From positions 1-64,000 of the forward strand of contig CAVVXS010000011.1 of NCBI GenBank assembly GCA_963752225.1: a stretch of 64,000 nucleotides of DNA, written 5' to 3'. The notes beneath the pieces are model-generated. The model was given only the letters and a program-made list of their open reading frames with translations. It did not search any database and was not told where the DNA came from. The position numbers were made by a program, and so were the translations under genes. Source of the DNA: JBBROS01 sp963752225. Its GTDB lineage: Bacteria; Pseudomonadota; Alphaproteobacteria; Acetobacterales; Acetobacteraceae. Below are positions 16,895-24,769 of the stretch, in pieces. Numbering within the stretch: the stretch's first letter is position 1; each line of letters begins with the position of its first letter.

Positions 16895-17845
16895 TTATGC
16901 TTTGTCCTGATCCTCCCAGAACCGGAAGAAATTGAACCATTGCAGCGGGTGCGCCCGGCAGCCTGCTTCTAGCGCCGCCGCGTAGCGGGCGATGGCCGCA
17001 TGCAGATCCTCGTCGCGCGCCCCGCGGCGCAGCGCGATGCGGTCGGCGAACGGCTCAAACCGCACATGGTAGGCGCACGGCCCGGTGCGCACCGCCCGGA
17101 ACAGCACCACCGGGGCGCCGAGCAGGCTCGCCAGCACGAACGGGCCGGACGGGAACGCCGCCGGGTCGCCCAGGAACGGCACGCTGACCATCCGATGGCT
17201 GAGACGATCGCCGGGCGGCGCACGGTCGCCGAGGATGCCGACCATCTCGCCGCGCTCCAGGCATTCGCGCGCCCGGATCATGCTGGCCGCGTCGCCGATC
17301 TCGAGCACGCGGTCGCGCAAGCCGGGCGCCAACCGGTCCAGCAGCCGCGTCATCGCCCCGGCATTGTGCCGGTACATCAGCGCCCAGACCGGCACCGGCG
17401 CCTGCCGCGCCACCGTGCGCAGCACCTCGAAGCTGCCAAGGTGCGCGCCGAGCAGGATGCAACCGCGGCCTTGCGCCAAGGTGGCGAGCAGCGCGTCCAC
17501 GCCTTCGGTGCGGATGGCGAAATTGGCGTCGCGGCCGCCAAGCAGCAGCGCCCGGTCGAGCACCGCGCCGGCGAAGCTGTGGAAATGCCGGGCCACGTCG
17601 GCGAGCCGCGCCGGCCGGCCAAGCACGCGGCGGAGGTAATCGCGCGACGCCGCCCGCGCCGCGCCGGCGGCGAGCAGGTACCAGGCGGTCGCCCCCCACA
17701 CCAGCGGCGTCCCGGCCAGCCGGCCGCCGCGCAACACCGCGAACAACGCCGCCCGGGTGATCCGCTGGCCGCCGCGCTCGGGCTGCGCCGCCCAGCCGGC
17801 CACGACCGGGGCGGCGTAGCGCGGGAACTCTGCTGGATGGGTCAA
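16895..17845 (-). CDS. lysophospholipid acyltransferase family protein (LpxL/HtrB-like)
   Basis: Membrane-associated acyltransferase, about 317 aa, of the lipid A late-acyltransferase superfamily. Seen: ILLGAHLGSFEVLRTVA (substituted catalytic HX4 region), MYRHNAGAMTRLLD, GDAASMIRARECLERGEMVG, ILGDRAPPGDR and VPFLGDPAAFPSGPFVLA. The N-terminus has a hydrophobic anchor. Start: TTG at 17845 behind AAGGGA, although the frame is open to a TTG at 17881. It converges on the RES toxin with a 14-bp gap. Membership in an envelope-lipid set with the neighbouring methyltransferase and deacetylase is inferred. Confidence 0.85.
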   Translation of the reverse strand: MTHPAEFPRYAAPVVAGWAAQPERGGQRITRAALFAVLRGGRLAGTPLVWGATAWYLLAAGAARAASRDYLRRVLGRPARLADVARHFHSFAGAVLDRALLLGGRDANFAIRTEGVDALLATLAQGRGCILLGAHLGSFEVLRTVARQAPVPVWALMYRHNAGAMTRLLDRLAPGLRDRVLEIGDAASMIRARECLERGEMVGILGDRAPPGDRLSHRMVSVPFLGDPAAFPSGPFVLASLLGAPVVLFRAVRTGPCAYHVRFEPFADRIALRRGARDEDLHAAIARYAAALEAGCRAHPLQWFNFFRFWEDQDKA

Positions 17846-17932
17846 CGCACGTCCCTTGTCAGCCTTGACGGGGTGTAACAATTTTAAGCCGAACCGGCCC
17901 GCACGCCAAAGTGAGGAAAAGTCGGGGCACGC

Positions 17933-18601
17933 TCAGCGCCGGCGGGCGTCAACCAGCACGTTCGCGAACGGAGTGCCTTGCCAAGATGGCGAAACTTCGG
18001 TGTCGAAGCCGCACTCCCGCAGCAGTGCGCAGAGCGCATCGACCGGCAGCGGCACCACGTGACGTCCGGAATGCGGCCAGCCGAGCCGGCCGAGCCGCTC
18101 CAGCACCACCGCCAGCCGGCTGCGCCAGCCAAGCCCCGGGTCGAGCGTGCGGACCAGGATTCGCCGCCGCGCCACGGCCGCGGCGGCGGCAAGCAGGCGC
18201 CGCGCCGGTTCCGGCCCGAGCTGGTACAGCACGTCGATCAGCAGCACCGTATCGCACGCGGCGGGGAACGGGTCCTGCGCCAGATCCCGCATCTGCGCCA
18301 CATACGGCAACCCGGCGGCGGCCCGGCGCGCATCGGCCAAGGCAGGGCCGGCCCGGTCCAGTCCCGTCACCGCGGCCGCCGCCCCGGCTTCCAGCAGCAG
18401 CACGCCGACCTGGCCGCGGCCGCAGCCCAGGTCGGCCACCACCCCATACCCGTCCGGCCCGGCGCGCCGCAGCAGCGCGCGGTGCACCGGGTCGCGCTTC
18501 AGCTTGGAGGCGACGTAGTGGCGGGTGAACCGGCCGCACACGGCGTAGCGCCGGGCGGTGCGGCGGACCGCCTCCTTTTCGACCCCATTCCGATCGGTCA
18601 C
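17933..18601 (-). CDS. class I SAM-dependent methyltransferase
   Basis: 222-aa small-molecule methyltransferase. SAM-binding motif I VVADLGCGRGQVGVLLL, motif II acidic end VTGLDRAGPALADA, and a DTVLLIDVLYQLGPEPARRL post-motif. Nothing in the sequence defines the acceptor; context suggests a lipid or isoprenoid. Start GTG at 18601 (TDRNGVEKEAVRRTARRY) chosen because the frame upstream is antisense to ydcF. The two genes are divergent with starts only about a dozen bases apart, so their promoters must lie inside each other. Confidence 0.88.
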   Translation of the reverse strand: MTDRNGVEKEAVRRTARRYAVCGRFTRHYVASKLKRDPVHRALLRRAGPDGYGVVADLGCGRGQVGVLLLEAGAAAAVTGLDRAGPALADARRAAAGLPYVAQMRDLAQDPFPAACDTVLLIDVLYQLGPEPARRLLAAAAAVARRRILVRTLDPGLGWRSRLAVVLERLGRLGWPHSGRHVVPLPVDALCALLRECGFDTEVSPSWQGTPFANVLVDARRR

Positions 18602-18613
18602 GACGGCGCCGCC

Positions 18614-19237
18614 ATGCTGGCGATCTCGATGACGGCCATCGTGGGGACGGCCGGGCTGAGCTGGGTCGCCGCCATGCTGGGCGTGTGGCGCGTGGCGCGC
18701 CGGACCGCGACGGAGGAGATAGGACAGGGGCCGATCGTGGTGTTGGGGCACCGGCTGCGGTCGGACGGAACGCCCTCGACCATTTTCTGCGCCCGGCTCG
18801 CCCGGGCGGCTGCGTTGTGGAAGGCGGCGCCGGGGCGTCGCGTGCTGCTGCTGGGCGGCGCCAGCCGGCCGGGGCAGGCGACCGAGGCGGCGGCCGGCCG
18901 GGCGGCGCTGCTGGCGCTTGGCGTGCCGGCCGCGCGGATCGAGGTGGAGGAGCGCTCCCGCCACACACTGGAGAACCTGCGCGGGGTCCGGGCCGCGCTG
19001 GGCGCCGGGACTGCCGGCCCGTCGACGCTGGTCAGCAGCCGTCCGCACCTGGCGCGCGCGGCGCTGATGGCCCGAGGCATGGGCGTCGCCTGCCGCCTTT
19101 GCGCCGCCGAACCGGCGTTGAACGCCGACGGGTTGCGGGCCATCCCGCGCGAAGCGTTCCTGCTGCATTGGTACGGAACCGGCCGCGTGGTGGCCTGGCT
19201 GATCCGCAGCCGCCGCTTGGCCGCGCGGGTCACGTAG
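18614..19237 (+). CDS. YdcF family (DUF218) membrane-anchored protein
   Basis: About 207 aa: an N-terminal transmembrane helix (AIVGTAGLSWVAAMLGVW) then the DUF218 domain, with GPIVVLGHRLRSDGTPS, LLLGGASRPGQATEAAAG, IEVEERSRHTLENLRGVRAA and STLVSSRPHLARAALMARGM. The family includes ElyC/SanA-like proteins linked to envelope polysaccharide or lipid-carrier metabolism; the biochemical role is unclear. Divergent from the methyltransferase and followed at 136 bp by the deacetylase. Confidence 0.88.
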   Translation: MLAISMTAIVGTAGLSWVAAMLGVWRVARRTATEEIGQGPIVVLGHRLRSDGTPSTIFCARLARAAALWKAAPGRRVLLLGGASRPGQATEAAAGRAALLALGVPAARIEVEERSRHTLENLRGVRAALGAGTAGPSTLVSSRPHLARAALMARGMGVACRLCAAEPALNADGLRAIPREAFLLHWYGTGRVVAWLIRSRRLAARVT

Positions 19238-19373
19238 GCGACGACAAAACTTATTGCCTGGGCCTGATCATTCTGCGCATCGATCCATCTAACGTGCCGG
19301 AATGCCTGACGGTCAAGAATACGGCCCCGGATGCCGGCCCGCTTGGCGGCCGCCGCTTGCAAGCGCGGCGGCG

Positions 19374-20189
19374 ATGTCGATCCATGCCGCGGTCCCGCCC
19401 TGGCTCATCGCCGCGCCGTCCGACTGGCCGCTCGCCTTGGCGGCCGTCGCCGGCGCGCACGCGGTGCTCGGCCTGTCCGGCCTGTTCCCCGGTAGCCAGC
19501 TGCTCGGCAAGACCGTCACCTGCCTGCCGGGTCGGCCGCCGGGCCTGGTCGCCTTGTCGTTCGACGACGGGCCGGACCCGGAGGTCACGCCGGCCGTGCT
19601 GGACCTGCTGGATCGGCATCATGCGCGCGCCAGCTTCTTCATGATCGGCGCCCGCGCCGCCGCCCACCCGGCGCTGGTGCGCGAGGTGGTCCGCCGCGGC
19701 CACGAGGTCGAGAACCACACCATGCACCACCGCTACCGCTTCGCCTTGCTGGGCGCCGCCGGGCAGCGGCGGGAGCTGGCCGAGGCGCAGGCCGTGCTCG
19801 CACGGCTCGCCGGCCGCGCGCCCCGCCTGGCCCGTGCCCCGGCCGGCATTCGCAGCCCGCTGACCGACCTGGTGCTGCACCGGCTCGGCCTGCGCCACGC
19901 GTCCTGGACCCGGCGCGGCTTCGACACCGGCCCGGCCGGCGCCGACACCGTGCTGCGGCGGCTGTCGCCTGGGCTGCGGGGCGGCGATATTCTGCTGCTG
20001 CACGACGGCAACGCCGCCCGCGACGCGTCCGGGCGGCCTGTCGTGCTCGACGTGCTGGCGGCCCTGCTGCCCCTGCTGCACCGGCTCGGCCTGCACTCCG
20101 TGCCGGTGGCGCAGGCGCTCGGCGGGCGCATGCACGAGGCGACATCGCCCTTGGCGACCTGTTACTCCAACCCTCATTTGTCGCCGTAG
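19374..20189 (+). CDS. polysaccharide deacetylase family protein (NodB homology domain)
   Basis: Carbohydrate esterase 4 fold: VALSFDDGPDPEVTPAVLD (metal Asp and catalytic Asp), HEVENHTMHHRY (metal His pair), LARAPAGIRSP (RPP-like motif) and DILLLHDGN (catalytic His). Hydrophobic N-terminal segments (DWPLALAAVAGAHAVLGL) suggest membrane anchoring. The start at 19374 gives MSIHAAVPPW; a longer ATG at 19302 adds 24 unconserved residues. The substrate is unknown. Its place among acyltransferase, GT2 and YdcF genes suggests glycolipid processing. Confidence 0.9.
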   Translation: MSIHAAVPPWLIAAPSDWPLALAAVAGAHAVLGLSGLFPGSQLLGKTVTCLPGRPPGLVALSFDDGPDPEVTPAVLDLLDRHHARASFFMIGARAAAHPALVREVVRRGHEVENHTMHHRYRFALLGAAGQRRELAEAQAVLARLAGRAPRLARAPAGIRSPLTDLVLHRLGLRHASWTRRGFDTGPAGADTVLRRLSPGLRGGDILLLHDGNAARDASGRPVVLDVLAALLPLLHRLGLHSVPVAQALGGRMHEATSPLATCYSNPHLSP

Positions 20190-20399
20190 AAGGGCCCGCA
20201 ACGCTTCCTGGAGCAGGCTATCGCTTCAGACGGCGACGAAGATGACCTACTCACCAATCGCGCTTGAAGTGGAGTAAGATAAAAAGCTTTGCACGACGAG
20301 CGAGCCGTCCCAGCCACGACTCCCCCACCGTGCAGCGAGATAGTTTGGTGAGTCGAGGCGCCGCTTATGGTGTCCCATCCGAACCTATCCTGTCGTTGC

Positions 20400-21185
20400 T
20401 CAACTCCGCCGCCACACGAGCAGCGGCGCCCGCGCCAACGCTCCGATGACCAGCCGAATATGCATCGTGGTCAGCAGCACGTTGTCGCGGCCGTAGCGGA
20501 AATGCGATACGCCGCCCTCCTCGGGCCGCAGATAACGCACCGGCGCCGGCAGGTTGATCGCAGGCACGCCGGCCCAGCTCAGCCGCACCGCCGCCTCCGG
20601 GTCGAAGTCGAACCGCCGCATCCAGACCGAGCGCCGCATGATCCGCAGCAACGGAACGATCGGATAAACCCGGAAGCCGAACAGGCTGTCGCCGATGGCC
20701 CCGCCGGTCTCGAGCCGCGCCCACCAATTGGAGACCCGCCGCCCGCGCACCCTGAGCGCCGGGGCGTCGGGGCCGAATCGCGGCACGCCCAGCACCATCG
20801 CGTCCGGCCGTGCCAGGCTCGCCGCCATGAACGGGGCGATGGCGGCGGCCGGGTGCTGGCCGTCGGCGTCCATCACCAGCGCATGGGTGAACCCGGCGGC
20901 GGCGGCCAGGTGCAGCCCATCCAGCACTGCCGCCCCCTTGCCGCCGTTCCGCGCCCGGCGGATCACCCGCACGCTCTCCAGGCCCTCGAGCCCGGCCTCG
21001 GATCCGTCGGCGCTGCCGTCGACCACCACCCACACCGGCGCCCACGCCACGCGCGCCGCCTGCACCGTGGCGCGCAAGGCCGGGCCGCTATTGTAGCTCG
21101 GGATTACCACGAGATGGGTCGCCGAGCCGGTGACAGGCCGGATCGGCTCGGGATAGGCTTCGCCGGTTTCGGGGAGGACGGGCAT
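20400..21185 (-). CDS. glycosyltransferase family 2 protein
   Basis: GT-A fold inverting glycosyltransferase. HLVVIPSYNSGPALRATV at the start, VWVVVDGSADGSEAGLE, the ARNGGKGAAVLDGLHLAAAA stretch, the metal-binding ALVMDADGQHP, and the GDSLFGFRVYP acceptor-loop region; a C-terminal amphipathic/hydrophobic end follows. Dolichyl-phosphate-mannose-synthase-like in motif spacing. The likely ATG (21185) physically overlaps the ATG of the divergent lipoprotein gene; GTG within HLVVIPSYN would be a minimal start. Probable glycosylation step of an envelope lipid. Confidence 0.88.
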   Translation of the reverse strand: MPVLPETGEAYPEPIRPVTGSATHLVVIPSYNSGPALRATVQAARVAWAPVWVVVDGSADGSEAGLEGLESVRVIRRARNGGKGAAVLDGLHLAAAAGFTHALVMDADGQHPAAAIAPFMAASLARPDAMVLGVPRFGPDAPALRVRGRRVSNWWARLETGGAIGDSLFGFRVYPIVPLLRIMRRSVWMRRFDFDPEAAVRLSWAGVPAINLPAPVRYLRPEEGGVSHFRYGRDNVLLTTMHIRLVIGALARAPLLVWRRS

Positions 21186-21570
21186 GCGGATTGTTCCAAT
21201 CGTGCTATCGGCCGCGGCCGGTCTAGGCTTGGCGGCCTGCAACACTTCCACGCGCGGGCCGGCGATTTCCGTGGCGTCCGGCGTCCCGGACGGCTTCCTG
21301 CACTACGGCACCGGCGGCAAGGTGCAATGCGATGCGCGGCCGGTGTCGTTCGACGGCAGCCATACCCGGATCGAGGCCGAAGGCGGCTGCCGCTCGGTCC
21401 GCGTGGCCGGCGAGCACAACGACATCATCGTGCAGATGGCCCCGGGCGGCCTGATCGAGGTCACCGGCGCCCATAACGACATCTGGTGGCGCCCCGCCCG
21501 CCGGCCCGGCCCGGCGCCGGTATTCCGCGACGTCGGCGCCAGCAACTCGTTCCACCGCGACGAGGGGTGA
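21184..21570 (+). CDS. DUF3060-like lipoprotein
   Basis: 128 aa with a lipoprotein signal (MRIVPIVLSAAAGLGLAAC, lipobox LAAC) and a repetitive beta-strand body: VQCDARPVSFDGSHTRI, GGCRSVRVAGEHNDIIVQM, GGLIEVTGAHNDIWW. The paired GEHNDI/GAHNDI turns are the pattern of DUF3060-type beta-helix-like proteins. A strong GGGGAGGAC ribosome site lies four bases before the ATG. Its start codon overlaps the divergent GT2 start by two bases. Function is unknown. Confidence 0.75.
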   Translation: MRIVPIVLSAAAGLGLAACNTSTRGPAISVASGVPDGFLHYGTGGKVQCDARPVSFDGSHTRIEAEGGCRSVRVAGEHNDIIVQMAPGGLIEVTGAHNDIWWRPARRPGPAPVFRDVGASNSFHRDEG

Positions 21571-21624
21571 GCCTACGGCGACCATGAGCTCCGCTCCTGG
21601 ACTTCGCTGGACCCGCCACTGACG

Positions 21625-21735
21625 GATTTCAAAGGCGAAGCCTTTGATGGGGTTCAAAGGGGCGGAATGATCAAAGGTTTCGCCTGTCTGCTTGGACAGG
21701 TGGAATGATCATGGAGGGAACGCCCTTTTGCCTTC
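21625..21735 (-). repeat. dispersed intergenic repeat, copy 2, interrupted by a 50-60 bp insert
   Basis: Matches 8098-8155 (GGATTTCAAAGGC, then GGGGTTCAAAGGGGC, then CCCTTTTGCCTT). The central hairpin is split by an insert carrying a direct repeat GGAATGATCA and its own hairpin CCTGTC/GACAGG. It also contains CAAAGGC-gaa-GCCTTTG at 21630-21646. The plsC-like gene terminates inside this repeat. Confidence 0.65.
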
Positions 21736-22475
21736 AGCTCCTCGGTAAAATAGCGCTCGAGGTCGGCGGTGAAGTCCTTGGTCGAGCCGGTGACCGCGAA
21801 CCGCCGCCCGAGCCGCGCGCGATACACCAGCGGGGCCTCCGGCCGGCGGAACAGGGGCCATCCCTTGGCGAGGTAGCGCGCGTCGCCCTCCAGCAACACC
21901 GTCTGCACCGGCACCCCGGCGCCGCGCGCCATCAGCACGAAACCGCCCTTGAACGGGCCAACCGGCCCGCCCCCCTCGGTGCGCGTGCCCTCGGGGAAGA
22001 TCAGCAGCTGCCGCCCGGCGCGCAGCTCGGCCACCGCCAGCCGGGTCAGCTCGCGCGGGGCGTCGTTGCGGATGTAGGCGGCCAGCCGGATGCCGCCGCC
22101 GAGGAACCAGTTGTCCCACAGCGACGCCTTGGTGATGCACACTACCCCCGGCAAGCGCGAGATGATCAGCACCGCATCCAGCAGCGACGGGTGGTTGGCC
22201 GCGATGATCAGCGGCCCGGCGTCGCGCAAGGCGTCGAGCGCCCGCAAATCCACCTGGAACAAGCCGCATAGCCGCATGGCGCCGAGGAAGATGCGAAACC
22301 CGCCCATGATGCCGAATTGCCCGACCGGCGCGCCGACCCGGCGCGGCAGCACCGCGGCCAGCAACCCGGCCGGCAGGCTCCACAACAGGCACATGATCCC
22401 GAACAGCGCCAGCCCGGCATAGAACAGCAGCGTGTCGAGCCCTGCCCTCAAGCCGCTCCGGCGCCTATCGCTCAT
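21654..22475 (-). CDS. 1-acyl-sn-glycerol-3-phosphate acyltransferase family (PlsC-like)
   Basis: Membrane acyltransferase, 273 aa. N-terminal hydrophobic helices (LFYAGLALFGIMCLLWSLPA), catalytic NHPSLLDAVLI (NHX4D), substrate motif LLIFPEGTRTEGG, and VPVQTVLLEG. The last 25 residues are encoded by the dispersed repeat and its insert, so the native C-terminus has been replaced or extended. Probably acylates a lysophospholipid or the glycolipid made by the neighbouring genes. Confidence 0.88.
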   Translation of the reverse strand: MSDRRRSGLRAGLDTLLFYAGLALFGIMCLLWSLPAGLLAAVLPRRVGAPVGQFGIMGGFRIFLGAMRLCGLFQVDLRALDALRDAGPLIIAANHPSLLDAVLIISRLPGVVCITKASLWDNWFLGGGIRLAAYIRNDAPRELTRLAVAELRAGRQLLIFPEGTRTEGGGPVGPFKGGFVLMARGAGVPVQTVLLEGDARYLAKGWPLFRRPEAPLVYRARLGRRFAVTGSTKDFTADLERYFTEELKAKGRSLHDHSTCPSRQAKPLIIPPL

Positions 22476-22904
22476 GCAGCGGTCTTTTCCATGCTGACAC
22501 GAAGATAGGCCGAATCCTGCGCTTGATCACGAAGGGCTCGTACCGTGTCACCACCCGCGGCGACGCCCATCCGTCCGTTCAATCGCACGCGGCCACGCCG
22601 GATCGATCAAGCAATAGACACGCGGCTTGAGAGCCGAACGAGGGGTGACTTGGCCATTGTCGCAATGTCAGGCGCCGATGCCGAATGCGGCCAGAACCTT
22701 CAAGGGCAGACAACGTAGGGGGTAGAGCAGGAAAGGGCGGCTATAGCGGTGTGGGGCAGAGCCGTGAGCAGTGCCGGCAATCACTCATAGCGCGCTCGGC
22801 GCAGCCGCGCCGAGCGCGCTTGCCCTGCAAGGTCCGGATTGTCGGGTCCTGGCAGACGGTCCTGAGCGGCTGTGAACGGGGCAGGTGGCTGGTATTGGAC
22901 TTTG
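22476..22904. other. non-coding gap between plsC-like gene and ABC operon
   Basis: About 430 bp without a credible gene. It holds the strong hairpin at 22789-22820 and otherwise nothing recognised. Short ORFs here lack ribosome sites and coding character. Confidence 0.6.
22789..22820 (-). terminator. strong 14-bp hairpin behind the ABC operon
   Basis: AGCGCGCTCGGCGC and GCGCCGAGCGCGCT form a perfect 14-bp stem with a 4-base loop, 85 bp beyond the last ABC permease stop. There is no T-run, so it may need Rho or act as an mRNA 3' stabiliser. Confidence 0.65.
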
Positions 22905-23798
22905 CTATCCCTTGGTCGCTCCCGCGGTTAGCCCCGCGATGTAGTAGTCCATCAGGAAAGCATAAATGACGATCGGGGGCGCTGCGGCCATCACGCAGCC
23001 GGCCATGATCTTGCCCCACTGGAACACGTCGCCACGGATGAGGTCGCTGACGATCCCGACCGTCAGCACCATCTGGTCGCTGGTGTAGAGGTAAGCCAGC
23101 GGATACAGGAACGCGCCCCAGCTCACGGTGAACGCAAAGATTGTCGCCGCAATGATCCCCGGCATCGCTACCGGGATGAAGATCTGCCACAGCATCTGCA
23201 GCCAGCCGGCACCGTCGATCAGCGCCGCCTCGTCCAGCTCACGCGGGATCGAGCCGAAGTAACCGATCATGATCCAGGTGCAGAACGGCACCGCGAGCGT
23301 CGGGTAGACCAGCACTAGGCACCAGGTGCTGTTGATCAACCCAAGCCAGCCGATTACCTGAAAAAGGGGAATGAACAGCAGCGACGCCGGGATCAGGTAG
23401 GTCAGGAACACGCCAGTGGCGAGCACGCCGCTGCCCCAAAATCCCATGCGCGCCAAGCTGAACGCGGCCAACACCGAGATCACCATCGAGATCGCGACCG
23501 TCAGCGCCGTAACCATCACCGAGTTGATGAAGAAGTGCTGGAAATTGGCGTTGGCCAGCAGTTCGGTAAAGTTCTGCAAGGTCGGCGCGTGCACGATCCA
23601 CGGACTGCCGGTTTGCGCCGAGATCTCCGCCGATGACTTCAGGCTGGTCATGATCATGTAAAACGGCGGCACAAGGAACATCACCACGAACACCAGCAGC
23701 GCCGCGTAGCTGCCCCACAACGCCCATTGCCGTTCCCGGTGCAAGCTAGCCGCTCGCCGGCGGACCGGAGCCTCGGTGGAGGTCGCGGCACCGCTCAC
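22905..23798 (-). CDS. carbohydrate ABC transporter permease (MalG type)
   Basis: 297 aa with six membrane segments and the EAA cytoplasmic loop (IPRELDEAALIDGAGWLQML, then FIPVAMPGIIAATIFAFTV). First periplasmic stretch SLKSSAEISAQTGSPW is typical of MalG-type sugar permeases. Its ATG overlaps the stop of the upstream permease by four bases (ATGA), so translation is coupled. Last gene of a solute-binding protein, MalF, MalG operon; no ATPase is encoded here, so a shared MsmK/UgpC-like ATPase elsewhere is needed. Confidence 0.92.
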   Translation of the reverse strand: MSGAATSTEAPVRRRAASLHRERQWALWGSYAALLVFVVMFLVPPFYMIMTSLKSSAEISAQTGSPWIVHAPTLQNFTELLANANFQHFFINSVMVTALTVAISMVISVLAAFSLARMGFWGSGVLATGVFLTYLIPASLLFIPLFQVIGWLGLINSTWCLVLVYPTLAVPFCTWIMIGYFGSIPRELDEAALIDGAGWLQMLWQIFIPVAMPGIIAATIFAFTVSWGAFLYPLAYLYTSDQMVLTVGIVSDLIRGDVFQWGKIMAGCVMAAAPPIVIYAFLMDYYIAGLTAGATKG

Positions 23799-24745
23799 GC
23801 GCCAGTCTCCTGGGTGCGCCGTGTCACCCCGCGCAGCACGAAATAGGCGGCGACGCCCAGGATCGGGACCATGAACAGGCTGATCGAGGCACCGAGCGGG
23901 ATATCGCCCGACTGAATGCCGCTGACGAAGGCGTAGGTGGCGAACACGTGCGTCATGTTCTCCGGGCCGCCGGCAGTCAACAGCCGCACGATGTCGAAGT
24001 CGGCGAACGTCACGATCAGGCTGAACAGCACGGTGATGCTGATGATGTTGCGCATCATCGGCAGGGTGACGAAGCGAAGCTTCTGCACCGCGCTGGCGCC
24101 GTCAATCGCCGCCGCCTCGTAGAGCGCCTCCGGCACTGATTTGAGCGCCGCCAGGTACATGATCAGGAAGAACGGCGTGCCGTACCAGACGTTAACCGCA
24201 ATCATGCAGAACCGCGCCGTCCAGGCTTGGCCGAGCCAAGCCACCGGCGCGATCCCGAACTGGCCGAGGATCCAGTTGAACGCCGAGTAAGCCGGATCGA
24301 AAAGCCACCACCAGCCCAGGCACGACAGCGCCAGCGGGATCACCCACGGCACCAGCAGCAAGCCGCGCCAGATCCGCTGCGCCCGGCTGGGGACGTTGTG
24401 CATCAGGTGCGCCAGCACGAAGCCAAGCAGCGCTTTCAGCAGCACCGACGAGACGGCAAACAACGTGCTCTGGAAGATGACCAGCTTGAAGGTGTCGCGC
24501 TTGAACAGGAAGGCGAAGTTGTCGAGGCCGATGAACTTGGTCATCCGCTTGTTCAGCAACGACAGATAGATCGCATAAACCGCCGGGTAGATGACCAGTG
24601 CTGCGATCAGCAGGATCAGCGGCAAGCATAACAGGAAGGCGATCGTAGACCGCCGCCGGGCGAAGCGGCGCATCCCGCCCGGGCGAGGGACGGCGACGCG
24701 GCCGGTCCCTCCTGCGACGACCGTGGCAAGTGTCCCGTCGGCCAT
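23795..24745 (-). CDS. carbohydrate ABC transporter permease (MalF type)
   Basis: 316 aa. N-terminal helix FLLCLPLILLIAALVIYPAV, the family-typical YLSLLNKRMTKFIGLDNF loop, and the EAA motif VPEALYEAAAIDGASAVQKL followed by RFVTLPMMRNI. Partner of the downstream MalG-type protein, with which it forms the membrane channel of a sugar importer. Starts 24 bp after the binding-protein gene. Confidence 0.92.
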   Translation of the reverse strand: MADGTLATVVAGGTGRVAVPRPGGMRRFARRRSTIAFLLCLPLILLIAALVIYPAVYAIYLSLLNKRMTKFIGLDNFAFLFKRDTFKLVIFQSTLFAVSSVLLKALLGFVLAHLMHNVPSRAQRIWRGLLLVPWVIPLALSCLGWWWLFDPAYSAFNWILGQFGIAPVAWLGQAWTARFCMIAVNVWYGTPFFLIMYLAALKSVPEALYEAAAIDGASAVQKLRFVTLPMMRNIISITVLFSLIVTFADFDIVRLLTAGGPENMTHVFATYAFVSGIQSGDIPLGASISLFMVPILGVAAYFVLRGVTRRTQETGA

Positions 24746-24769
24746 GGCCTGCGTCCCCGGCTCGCGGTG

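Noticed and set aside
14025..22475. Complete aryl polyene biosynthetic cluster
   Set aside because: No ketosynthase, acyl carrier protein, dehydratase or MMPL exporter gene is present, so only an accessory lipid gene set can be claimed.
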